From Cokeromyces recurvatus (lineage: Eukaryota > Mucoromycota > Mucoromycetes > Mucorales > Mucoraceae): a stretch of DNA of 64,000 nt. A program made the position numbers and the translations under genes. Of the stretch, positions 1 through 11,971 are shown piece after piece. Numbering within the stretch: position 1 is the stretch's first letter; every line of letters starts with the position of its first letter. The stretch spans positions 310,001 through 374,000 of the forward strand of contig NW_026251412.1 in assembly GCF_025118155.1 (NCBI RefSeq), given 5' to 3'. A model generated the notes under the pieces. The model ran no database searches and was not told the DNA's origin. It worked only from the letters and a program-made list of their open reading frames with translations.

Positions 1-148
1 TTAATATACACACTGTAATTTCCCAAATAGGTTGAAAACTCGAAATAAAAGTAGAGAAAATTTCATTAGAAGCGAAAATCACTATGTGTGTTTAAAAGAA
101 AAAAAATAGGTTCATTAATACATACATATATTGCATATACAATCGTCA

Positions 149-187
<39 letters not shown>

Positions 188-1889
188 ATATTATTAATTT
201 ACTTACTCCCAAGAGCAGCTGCAATGCCAGCTTCTCTCCATCGACCACCATAAAATAGAACACAACCAGAAAAGGCAGCGAGTGCATAAACAAAAGGATG
301 TAACCAAATAGGATAAATGGGAGGCTGATCATACACTTTATCAATAAACTCTAACGCTTCATCTACAGTCACTTCACCATGAGAAATTAACTTTTCCAAA
401 CGATAGATATCCGATAAACGATGCATTTCAAAAGTTTGAGCCTGACGAATAAAATGAGTTTCAGTTGTATGAGTAGTAGAGTCGATAAAGGTGACTAACA
501 TGACGTTGGGTATATAAATATATTCAGCATCCACACCTAAAGTTCGAGAGACTTCGCGCATGACATATTCTAGACGATGAGCAGGACAGCCATATAACAT
601 TAAAGATTTACATAACTTTCGTAGAAACTCTTGCTTCTGTAAGATATTTGCAATTTCAAAGGTGATACGAATACGGTCTTCAAGAGTGATAGGCTCAAAT
701 TGAGAAGCAGTAGTGAACATACTATCATTTGAAGATCTTCGAGAAAATGAAGGAGTAACTGCTTTCTTTCTCTTCTCTAAACTGGGTACTACATATTTAC
801 TAGAAGCAACTTCAGATAACCAACTTGTAGGTCGATTGACTAAAAGAGGTCTTCGAGGACGAGGTGTAGTGAGCGTATTTTCTACATGTTCAGGAAGTGG
901 ATCCGTATTTGAATGCATAGGATAATTAATTAAGGAAGCGGATTTATGTTTCTTCTTGTTGGAAGATTTGATATGTAAATTTTTTCGTTCCTAAATCAAA
1001 ATTAAGATTAATATATAATGAAATAGAATATATATATATATGTATGTATATATACTTTTGTATGTTTCTTTTTCTTTTTTCTTGGTACATCTACATGACT
1101 TTGTGCTTCTAATTTCATCAAACTAGCCAGAACACTTCCCCCACCTACAACAGCTTGAGGAGATTGTAATTCAACTGCTTCTTCATCAAGTTTACGTCGG
1201 TTATGTCTTGCTGCCATCATTGTTCCAATAGGATCTTCGATACGATGATGTTGACCCATTCTGACACTTAACATACGTTGAACTAAAGCAGCAGATTCGA
1301 CGACATGATCCTGAAAAGTCACGTGACGATCTTTTGCCTCTTCCTTATCTAAAGCAGCTTCTGCTAATGTATTTACTGCTGAATCATTTAACATATAATC
1401 CGTTTTATGATGATCATTAGTAAGGGAGCCCAATTTGCTTAGAGAGCCTACTGAAGATACATCATCAAAGGGGGTCTCTTGATGATTCAAGTCCGTATCA
1501 GTGCCCGTATCAGAATCGGAACTAATATTACTATAAATTGATTGTCTTTTATCGTGATCTATTTTTACGTCAAGTAAATTTGACTGAGTATTATTGAGCA
1601 TCACTTTGTGTGATGAAGAAGAGGAGAGGGTAGGTGATTGTGGAATTTCCACAGGTTTAAAGTCATGAGAATTTGTACTTGAAGTTAAAGCTAATTCTGG
1701 TAATTTTGGCCAAGTTGAAGAAGTATGTAAGTTGCTATGAAAACTAGATTTGCTAGTAGGAGAAGCGGGTGTCATAGTAAACTCTATTTCCTCATTAATC
1801 CCACTACTGCTTCTACTACTCGTTTCATCTTTATCATAGTGTTGATTTTTATTCTTTTTTCCAGTATTCTTTCTAAAAAGCTTATCCAT
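1..1889 (-). CDS. ThrE/DUF1212-type membrane protein (Prm10-like), C-terminus cut by window edge
   Basis: Partial gene read from the minus strand. Exons are 1889-1056, 990-207 and 81-1 (continuing off the left edge), and both joins keep frame. The first 300 or so residues are polar and Ser/Thr-rich, starting MDKLFRKNTGKKNK, and look disordered. The conserved part begins near 730 with TLEDRIRITFEIANILQKQEFLRKL and runs through GCPAHRLEYVM and a stretch ending HPFVYALAAFSGCVLFYGG, the first membrane segment. This is the N-terminal half of the ThrE (threonine/serine exporter-like, DUF1212) family, whose fungal members include the pheromone-regulated membrane protein Prm10. Exon 3 adds MIFASNEIFSTFISSF, consistent with that family. 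The C-terminal transmembrane bundle lies outside the window. The substrate is unknown; transport is inferred from bacterial relatives only. Start chosen as the first Met of the long exon. Confidence 0.85.
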
Positions 1890-2040
1890 GATGCTCTTAG
1901 AGCATAAATTTTGTTAGACAACTATTATATGTATATACTTTAATAATATGTATGGAAAAAAAAAGAAAGAAAGAAATTTAGAAAGAATGTAAAAAGAAAA
2001 ATTATTGATTAAACAAGATACGACAAAAATAAATAAATAA

Positions 2041-2080
<40 letters not shown>

Positions 2081-2496
2081 TAAAAAAAAATGTTTGACAT
2101 TTCTTTTTTATCTGATATCGTAGCATGTTATTGATTCGCTCTTTTATAAAATGATTTAACACATTTCTCTTTTTTCTTTTTTTTTCTTTTTTTTTATTGC
2201 TATTATTACGTAAAATACATATACATGTATACATATACAGATATTATTAAAAAAAGAAAAAGTCAAAATCTGCCATTCCTTTGTGCTGCATGCAAGTTCT
2301 ATAGCAATAACAATGTAGCAGAATAATTGTTGAGCCAACATAATAAAAACTCAGTAGAATAAGTAACAATTTCTTTTTTCTAAATTCGTTTGCTGTTTGG
2401 ACTGATAGTCTCAAAATTTTTTTGTGAAACCTGATTTTGACAGCTAAAATTACCAATAGAAAGTATGCCCACAGCCGTTGTAAAATTCTTTTTTTA

Positions 2497-2527
<31 letters not shown>

Positions 2528-2932
2528 GAGAGAGCCATATTAAGGTTATTAAATTAGCAGAAAATATATAATAAACGTCATGTTAAGGATAAAAGGAGAA
2601 AGTTACATTTAATATATTTATTAGCAGGAAATAAGGATATTAATTGTATCCAAATTTCTCTATAATAATCTGACTTGAGGAACCATTATTATAAATTTGA
2701 TCTCGATCCTTAATAAATAATTTATTTATAGGTTTTTTAACCGACTATTTTTTTTTTTTTTGAAATTCGCTTTCTATATTTAAAAAGCTGTAAAATGATT
2801 TTATTTGATATTTATCTATCTATCTATCTATATAAATATATACAGTGAAGAGAACGTGTATGCTGTATGAATGCTTTAAAAAAAATTATAGTAAATATAG
2901 AAAAGAAACGGTCTTGTATTATTCTACAAATT
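1890..2932. other. Intergenic, low-complexity AT-rich
   Basis: Lies upstream of the ThrE-like gene and downstream of the COQ1-like gene. It holds a 33-base A-run (2043-2075), a 24-base A-run (2502-2525) and a short TATC tetranucleotide run near 2813-2832. Minus-strand open frames at 2156-2456 are low-complexity and are not supported as genes. Confidence 0.6.
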
Positions 2933-4417
2933 TTAGTTGTTTCTAGATGGTAAATTTTTTGCTAATTGAATCAATGCTGTTTGAGCGTCAGAAGGCGCTA
3001 GTTTTTCAATTGCTGTAGTAGCTAATTCTATATGTTCTTTTGCTAACAATAAGGTTTTCTTTAACCCATTACTTTTATATATTAAAATGCGTGCCTAATA
3101 CATAAAAAAGCTTAATTTTTTTTTGTCTTCTTTAAATCCTATCTTACTAATATATATTTTACCTTTTCAATATCTCCTTCTTGTTTAAATTGTCGCTCAA
3201 TTAAGGATCCTAGTTCAGGAAATTCTTCCCAAGCTAATAAAAGAGGTGCTGTTATATATTCTGAACTATGTAATTTGGCTTCAATTTTTGAAGGGCTTTT
3301 CGTAAAAATATGTACATCATCAATTAGCTATACAAGTATATATATCTATTACTATCATGTTATTATAAATTCTATTTTATAACGTAATTTACCTGTAAAG
3401 CAATACCAAAATGTTTTCCATATGTATAGGCAATTTGATGAATATCACTAGTACAACCAGCTAATACAGAAGATGCCTTACAACTTTGAGCAATTAAACT
3501 ACCCGTTTTCATATATATTTTTCAAGATAGTAATCAAATGCTCTTTTTTCGTCGGGGTTTTTTTCTTGAAGATCCTGTATTTGCATAAATTCACCTTCAA
3601 CAAGGTTTGCTATACAGGTCGCTATTAACTCAATACATTCTGCATTTCTCAAGGTAGATAAAGCAAGGGAAGCACGTGCTAATAAGAAATCACCTGCAAG
3701 TATGGCCATTTTATTACCAAATCCTGGTTTTTTGACTTGTTCAGCATGATCAATCACATCATAATGAAGTAAAGAAGCTGTATAAATCATTTCTGAGATT
3801 TCTGCTAAATGTCTTTGAGTCTTTGAAATAGGCATTTCTAAGGAAGTAACCTCTATCTTTTCTTCCTCTGTTGAAGTTGTTATCTTTGATGCTTGACAAG
3901 TAGCTTTAGCCATCAAAAGTACTAGTAATGGTCTTATACGATTTGTATCATTTTTAAAATAATGTTTTCCAATCGTTTTAATAAATGGATGTCCTGAACC
4001 TAATAGACTAGTAATGTTTCCTTTTAATTCCCATATATCTTTACCCAATAATTTAATAGGGTCAAGTATACGTTCCTGATTTGGTGATGAAATGACTAAG
4101 CCTTGTGCTTCCTTTACAGCCTCATCCCATGACTTGGGTTGTCCAGTAAATGGAAGTGACTCAATATTAGGTCGAGTTACTTTACGAAGTGGTGGTACAT
4201 TCAAGATGGTTGACTTAATAGCGTTCATTCCTTGAGCTAATTTATCAAATGGGGAATCGTCAATCTCTTCAAGTTTAGTAGCCTTTTTTAATAATCTTTT
4301 TGATTCATGATAACTGGCCACAGTTGTAGGCCTTATTATTAGACGCTTTCCTCTAAAGCTTTTAGTAGCAATTCTAATAGAATTGCCAAAGGATAATATC
4401 ATTTTTCTAGTTACCAA
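2933..4417 (-). CDS. COQ1-like polyprenyl diphosphate synthase, degenerate motifs and frameshift
   Basis: Exons 4417-3393, 3327-3163 and 3094-2933. The family is trans-isoprenyl diphosphate synthase, which makes the polyprenyl tail of ubiquinone in mitochondria. Recognisable blocks are FGNKMAILAGDFLLARAS, NLVEGEFMQ, GSLIAQSCKASSVLAGC, TAPLLLAWEEFPELG and the C-terminal ARILIYKSNGLKKTLLLA. The N-terminus (RMILSFGNSIRIATKSFRGKR) is basic and free of acids, like a mitochondrial presequence. Three oddities stand out. The first DDxxD motif reads YDVID and the following RRG/SVN segment is missing. The second DDxxD reads DDVHI. A one-base loss in an A5 run (plus strand T-run 3518-3522) breaks the frame just after YYLEK. 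It may be a D-less regulatory subunit (compare Dlp1/PDSS2), a decaying paralogue, or partly a sequencing error. Family membership is clear; activity is doubtful. Confidence 0.85.
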
Positions 4418-5647
4418 AAATTAAAAAAAAAAGGTAATAATTTTCGAATGCTCATAACCCTCACCCTTGTTTGGACTCTTTAGCAGTCCCAGTATATACT
4501 TTAAATAGATTATATAAAGTAGTGTATAAGATGCAAGTGTACAAACATATCTATTCTGTCGAATTATATAAAATGACTACTTGTGGTGAAAAAAACGTTG
4601 TTTATAAGAATAATAAGAATAGATTGTTTGTACATTTGTTATATAAAATCTTCACTATTTATATACTACTTTTAAATATGTAACTGCTTGATATTATACC
4701 ACTGGATCTGATAAAATATATCTTATTTAGAGTAAGATTTACACTGGCTAATAGTTCAAATGAACCGTTATAATGACTAATAAGTAGAAGCGATATATCA
4801 TATTACAGATATTAATGCCAACGTATGAGCATAGTGTATATATATATGTTTGCGTGAGTGTGTGTGTGTGTGTGTGTATGTGCGTGTATACATTTGTATG
4901 TGTGTATATATTCCTATAAGTCCTATATTCCTTTATTTAATAATTGTTCATTATCTATAAGAATATTTATTATTCACTTGGTTTATACAATAAAGGTAAA
5001 TTGTGTCATATTCGTTAGTATATAGTTATAGAATCGTCAAAGAAAACACTATAGCTTCATTATATGACTGCTTTAGTTGTTTTTCTTACGGCTGTATGTT
5101 CTGTAATTTTTCCCAATACATAGTAGCCTTTAAAAATTTATTTACAACTATTAAGGTACTATTAGTTTATACGTATATACAACTTTAAGGCCCTTTACAG
5201 TATACGTTTATTAGAGAACATGAAACTAATAAATGATTTTACTATAACTTCTTCTTTCTTTAATATTGTCCCATTACGGTACTTTCTATCCAGTATAAAT
5301 TTATACTCAGGAATTATTCATGTTGCATAATTCGCGTATACACATATTAAAGAAAAATATAGAGTTTATTTTTTAGTAAACATAAATATCATACAAGTAA
5401 TATTAAATGCATATCTATAGGATAATAGTAAATATATTGTGTTGCTTCTATTTATTTGAAAATTATTCTGTCAAGTTATGTAAACATTCTGTCTTTTTTA
5501 TTTTTATTAAAAAAAAGGCTACGTGACGCGTTAATTTAACTCTTTGCTTTTTTATTTTTTATTTTTTTTATTTTTCTTTAAAAAAAAAAAAGAAACTACA
5601 TATTAGATATACATATTTATCATACAAGTACTACTTATATACATCAC
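4418..5647. other. Divergent intergenic region
   Basis: About 1.2 kb between the COQ1-like gene (-) and the nucleoporin gene (+), so it should contain both promoters. A TG-rich microsatellite sits at about 4852-4905. T-rich and A-rich blocks just upstream of 5640 resemble the leader of the nucleoporin gene. No coding potential is convincing here. Confidence 0.5.
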
Positions 5648-8600
5648 ATGAATTCATTTAGTGCCTTAGCTGATCCAAACGATCCTATTGATCCTACTGA
5701 TGTTGAAGTAATTGTTTTATTTACTAAAACTATATACCATTATTCATTAATAATTGCTAAATATTAGTTCTTCAAATTTACAAGTCTTGTTCCAGACGCT
5801 AAAGTTTCAATACAAGAAGGATCTTTTGAAATTTCAAAATATGATGCTTCAGTTTCATTAATGGCGTGTTCAAGCAAGTTTGGATATTTTGTTTCAGCTA
5901 CTATAAATGGTATTCAAATTATGATTTGTTGTCAATTTTAAAATGTTACTGACAAAGCACTTTTCTCCCCTTTTTTAAGGCTTTATCTTTAGCTCTACAA
6001 AAGCTCTTAGAAAAGCATTTTATGGCGCTGAAAAAAGTTCTACTGTACAATTTGAAGGAGACAAAATAGCTATTTCACTTTTAAATCCTATTCGCCAAAT
6101 AAGAATTACAGGAGACGAAAAACAAATATTAGTTGCTACTGAAGGTGCAGAATTGTTAGTGTACAATGTTGATGATATTAAAAAAGATGTAAGAATAAAA
6201 CAGCAGTTCAATAAATCCTTTTTTTTTTGTTTTATATATTCTTATTTTTTTTTCATTTAGAAGACAGAAGTAAAGCCTATACATACATTTAATTTAACAA
6301 ACAAAATCCTTGACTTAAGACCCAATCCTGAAGCTCTTCTTGAATTAGCTGCAGTTTTATTTGAGAATAATCAGTGTAAAATTATCAATATTACAAATGG
6401 AGATGTAGTATGTGAAATTCCTAGTAGCGATATCTCAGCAATCTGTTGGTCACCTAAAGGAAAACAAATTGTTTGTGGTAAACTGGATGGTAGTCTTCAA
6501 CATTTTGATACCACTGGTGCTAGTAAAGATGCATTATCTATTCCAGAGGCTATGAGTGCTGGTCATGGTGAAGAAACTGAAAACAGATATGGTAAATGTC
6601 ATTAATTGAAGCAAAAAAATAAAAAAAAATAAACATAATCTACGTATATATTCATGTAAATTAATTTATACTTATTTATAGTCCAGGATGTGTTATGGAT
6701 TGAAAATCATATCTTTCTTACAATTTATGCTCGTAAACGAACAAATGAAGAGGATGATTATATCAATGATGGATATATTATCAACAGAAAACCAAAATCA
6801 GGCACAAGCCCAGAATATATTCGACTTGCAGAAATTACACCTATTTTTACAACTGAAGGGCGTGGAAATCATTTCTACATGGAAATTATTCGTGGACTTG
6901 GAAAAGAAATTAAACATCTTGTTGTTATTGCTAATGCTGCTTCGAGTGATATATCTGTTGTTGGAGAAGGAGAAGATGGAGAATGGGCAACTTGGCAATT
7001 ACCAGAGAATGGTTTAGCCAATTTGCCACTAACTGAAGAGTCAGCTATGGACACATATCCTGTCGGTTTAGCATTGGATTTTTCTGCAGATGAGAAATTA
7101 CCTCCATTAGATCCAAGCGAAAGTGATATTGAGGTTGAACCATTCCCTGTTCTTTATTATATGAATGATGAAGGACGTATCGGTGCATATCACTGTTTTA
7201 ATTTTGAATTAGCTCGTAGAGGTGAATCATATAAAACGGCTGCAAATCCAGCTACAGTACCTACAGCTGCTTCTACTTCTTCTTCAGCACATAACGAATC
7301 TACTACATCTTCCGCACCTGCTGCACCTTCTGCTTTCGGTGTTACAGCAAGCTTGGCTAATAATAGTTCTTTTGCAGACCTTTTATCTGGTAAGAATACC
7401 TCAAAACCTGCTTCTTCAATGTCAAGTGGATTTACAGGTTTCGGCTTTGGTTCTACAACTGGAGGAAATATACCCTCCTTCTCAAGCTTAGGCTCAGCGC
7501 CCAAAATATCTTCTGGATTCGGAAATTTATCTACATCAAATACATCTACTGCACCTTCTTTCGGGTCTACAAGCTTTGGATCAACGTTAAGTAAGCCTAC
7601 AACCACTTCTACATTGGGTTCAACTTCTTCATCTAATGAAGAGAAAAAAGAACAATCCATTACTTCAGAAAGTAAGGCAGCTGGTGGTCTTTTTGGATCT
7701 ATAAAGTCGAATGAGCCTCCTACAAGTGCATTTGGATCATTAAGTACAACAGAAGCAAAACCAGCGGCGTCTCCAACTGCTTTTGGTTCATCATTTGCTA
7801 AGAATCAAGGTACCTCTACTTTTGGATCTACATCAACTCTTGGTAGTGGCGGATTTGGTGCTTTAGCCAAGAATACTGTTCCTAATGCAAAATCTCTCTC
7901 CTCAGCACCGACCTTTGGATCCACATCAGCTCTTGTTAATGATTCAACTAAAACTTCAGCCCCCACAACTTCTGCTTTTGGGTCTACCTCTACCTTGGGC
8001 AGTAATGGATTTGGTGCCTTGGCAAAGAATACAGTCCCTGGTGCAAAATCACCCTCCTCAGCTCCTGCCTTTGGCTCTACCTCAACTCTTGGTGGTGGAT
8101 TATTTGGATCTTCTGCCAAAACATCATCAACTACTGCTTCTTCAACGCCTGCTTTTGGTTCCACCTCTACATTAGGTAGTGGCGGATTCGGTGCTTTGTC
8201 AAAGAATACAGTTCCTACTTCTACTACTACTACTACTACTACTACTACACCCACCTTTGGCTCTACATCCAAACTTGGATTTGGAACAACAACTACCCCA
8301 GCTACAAGTACTGCTGTTTCTACAACATCTACTACTACTACTACTACTACTTCAAAAGCAGATGACAAATCATCACTACCAACAATGAGTACTAATAATG
8401 TAAAGCCTGCTATTACATCAACTCCCTCAACTAAAGCAACAACAGCCAATGTATCTTCAGAAACAAAAGTACAGTCAGTGGTACAAGATAGTATGGCGAA
8501 AGAATATGAAAATCTCTATGTGACTGTTACTAAAGATATTGAACAAGTAATGAAAACCAACTAAAAGAAAAGAAACATTTGACTAATTTTACTAATTAAT

Positions 8601-9507
8601 AGTTAAAAAAGCATCATGAAAAAGTGATGGTTGGAATGAAAGCGAACACGTTACAACTTGAACCCAAATCAAAGAATAATATTACAGATACTGATAAATC
8701 ATGGAATTTAAATGATGTAACTCAGTTAGGTACTATAACTGATGAGCTTGTTGGAAAAATTATTGAAGGACAACTGGAAGTTCAGAAATTGAAAGAGGCT
8801 ATAGAGATAGCTTTAGAAAACTGTAAAAAAGGTAAAAAAAAAAAGATTATGTATAAATATACATGTAATGTCAAAATTTATTTACGAAATTATGTACAGC
8901 GATGGATAAAAAGGAGGATATCAAACATCTTTTAAAAACAGAATTCGACCCAATTATTGTAGATATTATGGATAACAGAGAATTGGATATTGAAACAAAG
9001 ACATCACTAGTGGCTCTTGAGACTAAATCAGAGGCCTGTGTTAATACACTTGAGAAATTGGAATTGAGGTTACAAGATAAAGCGAAACGAAATAAGTTAA
9101 GAAATGATCATCTTGCAGGGTAAAATATACTATATAACCTCTTTTTTATTAATATTATTTGCTTATTTTTTTATTATTATTACTATAGTCAACTTTCATT
9201 ATATTCCGTTCATCGCTCAATTCGAGACATAGAAAGAGGTATCACTCATAAAAATAATGACATTAATGAATTGGAAGAAAAAGTTGCAATGATTCGATTA
9301 GATGGCAGTCGACAAAAGGCGAAACAAACATCCCGAGGAATTTCATGTGAAGATCTTTCTGATTCCGAAGAAGAAAACGACGAAAACCGAATTAATGCTG
9401 AAACTATTGAAAACACAACAAGATATATTCGTCGCTATAATTTCTTTGATGTTATTTGTAATGAAACAAGCAAAAGAAAACCTATTCAAACTATTATAGC
9501 CGAGTAA
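5648..9507 (+). CDS. FG-repeat nucleoporin, Nup159/Nup214-type
   Basis: Eight exons: 5648-5707, 5768-5909, 5980-6188, 6261-6591, 6682-8546, 8603-8831, 8900-9119 and 9189-9507. They join in frame to 1124 residues. Residues about 1-400 form a WD-like beta-propeller with blade signatures such as ISAICWSPKGKQIVCGKLDG and VQDVLWIENHIFLTIYA. Residues about 430-830 are Ser/Thr-rich with many FG dipeptides, mostly FGSTS, GFGAL and LFGS. The C-terminal third is charged and helical (for example TLEKLELRLQDKAKRNKL), suiting a coiled coil. This order of propeller, FG region and coiled coil is that of Nup159/Nup214, which sits on the cytoplasmic face of the nuclear pore and docks the mRNA export helicase Dbp5. 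Assignment to Nup159 rests on architecture. The start is the first ATG of a short acidic exon. Confidence 0.88.
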
Positions 9508-9637
9508 AGAAATTTTTTTTCTATGTTAATTATATTTATGTACGATGTTGTTTATTATAAATTATGCTTATTTTTATGTAATAAAATAGCAGCTTTTTTT
9601 TTTATTTTATTTTATTTTTTAATTATAGTACATCACA

Positions 9638-10466
9638 TTATACCATCATGGTATCCTATAAAATAACAATTAACGATAGTTGTTCACTTTACACAATATC
9701 ATTTAACTTACTTGTTGATCCATGCTATCAGATTGTTCGATCTTCATAGGAAAAGTGTTTTCAGGATTAATCCAGTCAATTGTATATCTTAAGCCAAGAT
9801 AAAATTTAGTCAAATCATAAAAATCCACGATCAGTTTATTTATTTATTTATTTTTTTTTACCTTGTAACCTTTGGCTTATCTGCCAAAATATTTCTCTGT
9901 AATTTATCAACAATAACCTGTTCAGGAGGGTTTTCACGTAATTCCCCATCAATATATTCATTATTAACATAATATCCAACACGAACAAATTCTTTGTCAT
10001 TATAAAGGCAACTTAACAAGACGACTGTAACTTCTAATAAATCTTTTTTAGGTAATAATTCAATTTTCGGTGCATCAGCCTTTTATATATATAAATATTT
10101 GTATAGAGAATTAGAAACTGAATAAAAATCTTTGAATCGACTTGAAAAAACTTACCGAAAAAATAAATTTATTGACGCCAACAGGTATCGGACCAACCAT
10201 AATAGAATCAAGAACTTGATCATATTCTGAACTTTCAGCTGATCCAACATAAATCATTCTCCATTCAAGATCTATATATACATTCAATCATTTTTAAAAA
10301 AAAACGGAATTAAAAAGGGAGGCTGACATTGCATATTTGTATTATAGCTTATTTTACCGTCTTTAAGTGGGGCATTACATTCAAATGTAATTTCGAATTG
10401 AAAAGGATTTTTGAAATTAGTAGGATTATCCAAAACTTGAATATTTAAAATATTAACAAGGGACAT
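9638..10466 (-). CDS. ASF1: Histone H3-H4 chaperone ASF1
   Basis: Exons 10466-10358, 10271-10156, 10079-9862 and 9787-9703 give 175 residues. The protein starts [18 protein letters not shown] and contains [39 protein letters not shown] and the core block [12 protein letters not shown]. These are hallmark segments of the ASF1 immunoglobulin-like core, which binds the H3-H4 dimer during replication-coupled and replication-independent nucleosome assembly. The end has two readings. Without further splicing the protein stops at 9703. A good intron (9711-9656, GTAAGT to TATAG) would instead add DTMMV and stop at 9638. Either way the long acidic tail of the yeast protein is missing. Transcription diverges from the kinase gene across 1.5 kb. 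Confidence 0.95.
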
Positions 10467-11971
10467 TTATGTATTATGGAATTTGCAAATGAAAAAAAAA
10501 AAAATAAATAAACAAAGAAAGAAAAGGAAAAGGAAAAAGAAAGAAACGAAAAAACGCGGAATAAGTATATTGTAAACGCGCTTTTAAGAATACAAGTCTA
10601 GCATTTTTCATGTGCGTAAAGGTACATAGGTCCGGTTCGGAAAACCTCTTTTTTTTTTTTTGCCTTTCTCACCCCTAAGACACTAAGACACTACAGTATA
10701 TTTTCCCCTGAGAATTTTTTTAAAAAAAATGGTGCAAGATTATGTAGTTTTTTTTTTTTTTTTTTTTTTTTTCTTACATTTTAATATTACCATGGCATTC
10801 TGCATTGCTATGATGTCTTATTTTGTACTTATACAGTGCTCATGATGCCAAATGACAGTTTTTTTTTTTTTTTAAAAAAATAAAATAAAATAAAACAAAT
10901 GACAAATTTTTTAAACCTAACAACATAATTTTAAATCCTAATCAGCAAATTTGATCAAAATTAATTGACAATTTCCATGATGAGATCCAAATAACAACCT
11001 TTTTGAAACTCTTTTATTTTAATGTTCCTGATAATGCCAATGTTTGTTACGATTTGACATCCAGTAACTTTTTATAATAATTTGACAGTCAACAATCTAA
11101 GGTAATCAGAGTTAATTGTTCCAGATTGATTTAGACAAACAATGTCAAAGAATAAATTTCAACTTAATTATATACTTTCCCATAATTTATGTATTTAACG
11201 TCAATAACAGTATTAAATATTATTCTATCGTAACTAATACGTTACTTATTCCTCTCTCTCTTCTCAAATATTCTTGTATAAATACTTGTCTTTTAAAATT
11301 ATAAATAATAAACAAAGACAGGCTTTTAGAATAATTGTTCAGTCTCGTTTACTTTACTTTTCATTTAATAGAGATATCACATATAGTAAAAATGTGGGTC
11401 ATTCAGTGTAATCATATTACTTGTGGAAAGGTGCTTGTCATAACTATTCCTAGTGACTTTTTTTTTTATTTGCGTTAAAGGTTGTCATTACTTAGCTCAA
11501 GTTGGATAAATAAAGTTTGATACTACCTATTCGCAATCTATGTAATTGAGGAAACTTTAAATTATTGTTGACTATAATATGAGAAACAATACATAGCTAG
11601 ACAAAGCATTTGCATTCGTCAAAAATAAAATAAAATAAAATAAAGAGAGAGAAACAGGAAACGAAGTGACTTATCTAGCTTCAAATCAAGCAGTAGTATT
11701 GCATGCAAAATTACCATCAATCAAGTCTATGCGTTTTTTTTTTAAAGCACAGAAACTCTTGTTGCTGTTGTGGCTGAACACGAATATCCTTATTAAGCGG
11801 AAAGTAATAATATATTTATTATTCACCTCAGCCAATACTTGACACTATAAAACTTCTCTTCTTCTTCTACTTCTTCTAAATCTCAATTCCATATATACAT
11901 AAGATATATATATTAGATAAATAGTATAAAGTCAAAAAAAAAGTAGCTATTCAATTTACACTATACATAGC
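10467..11971. other. Divergent intergenic region, ASF1 / kinase
   Basis: 1.5 kb without a supported gene. It has T-runs at about 10641-10653 and 10748-10772. Between 10850 and 11110 several scattered TGACA-containing words appear (for example AATGACAG, ATTGACAATT, TTTGACAG), possibly the remains of an old transposon end. The downstream part carries a likely TATA box for the kinase gene. Confidence 0.45.
11846..11852 (+). promoter_or_regulatory. Putative TATA box of the kinase gene
   Basis: TATAAAA lies about 125 bp before the kinase ATG (11972), followed by a pyrimidine-rich CTTCTTCTTC stretch typical of fungal start regions. Sequence match only. Confidence 0.4.

Noticed and set aside
4471..5188. 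Short open frames in the nucleoporin promoter region
   Set aside because: Tyr/Ile/Lys-rich composition as expected from AT-rich DNA; no domain and no plausible gene structure.
7190..8449. Long minus-strand open frames opposite the nucleoporin FG region
   Set aside because: They are the complement of Ser/Thr/FG-coding repeats and have Val/Glu/Pro-biased composition with no domain; the plus strand explains the sequence fully.
10615..10655. GGTCCGGTTCGGAAAACC followed by a T-run, resembling a tRNA B box plus Pol III terminator
   Set aside because: The bases needed for a B box are only partly right, there is no A box at a proper distance, and no cloverleaf can be drawn.
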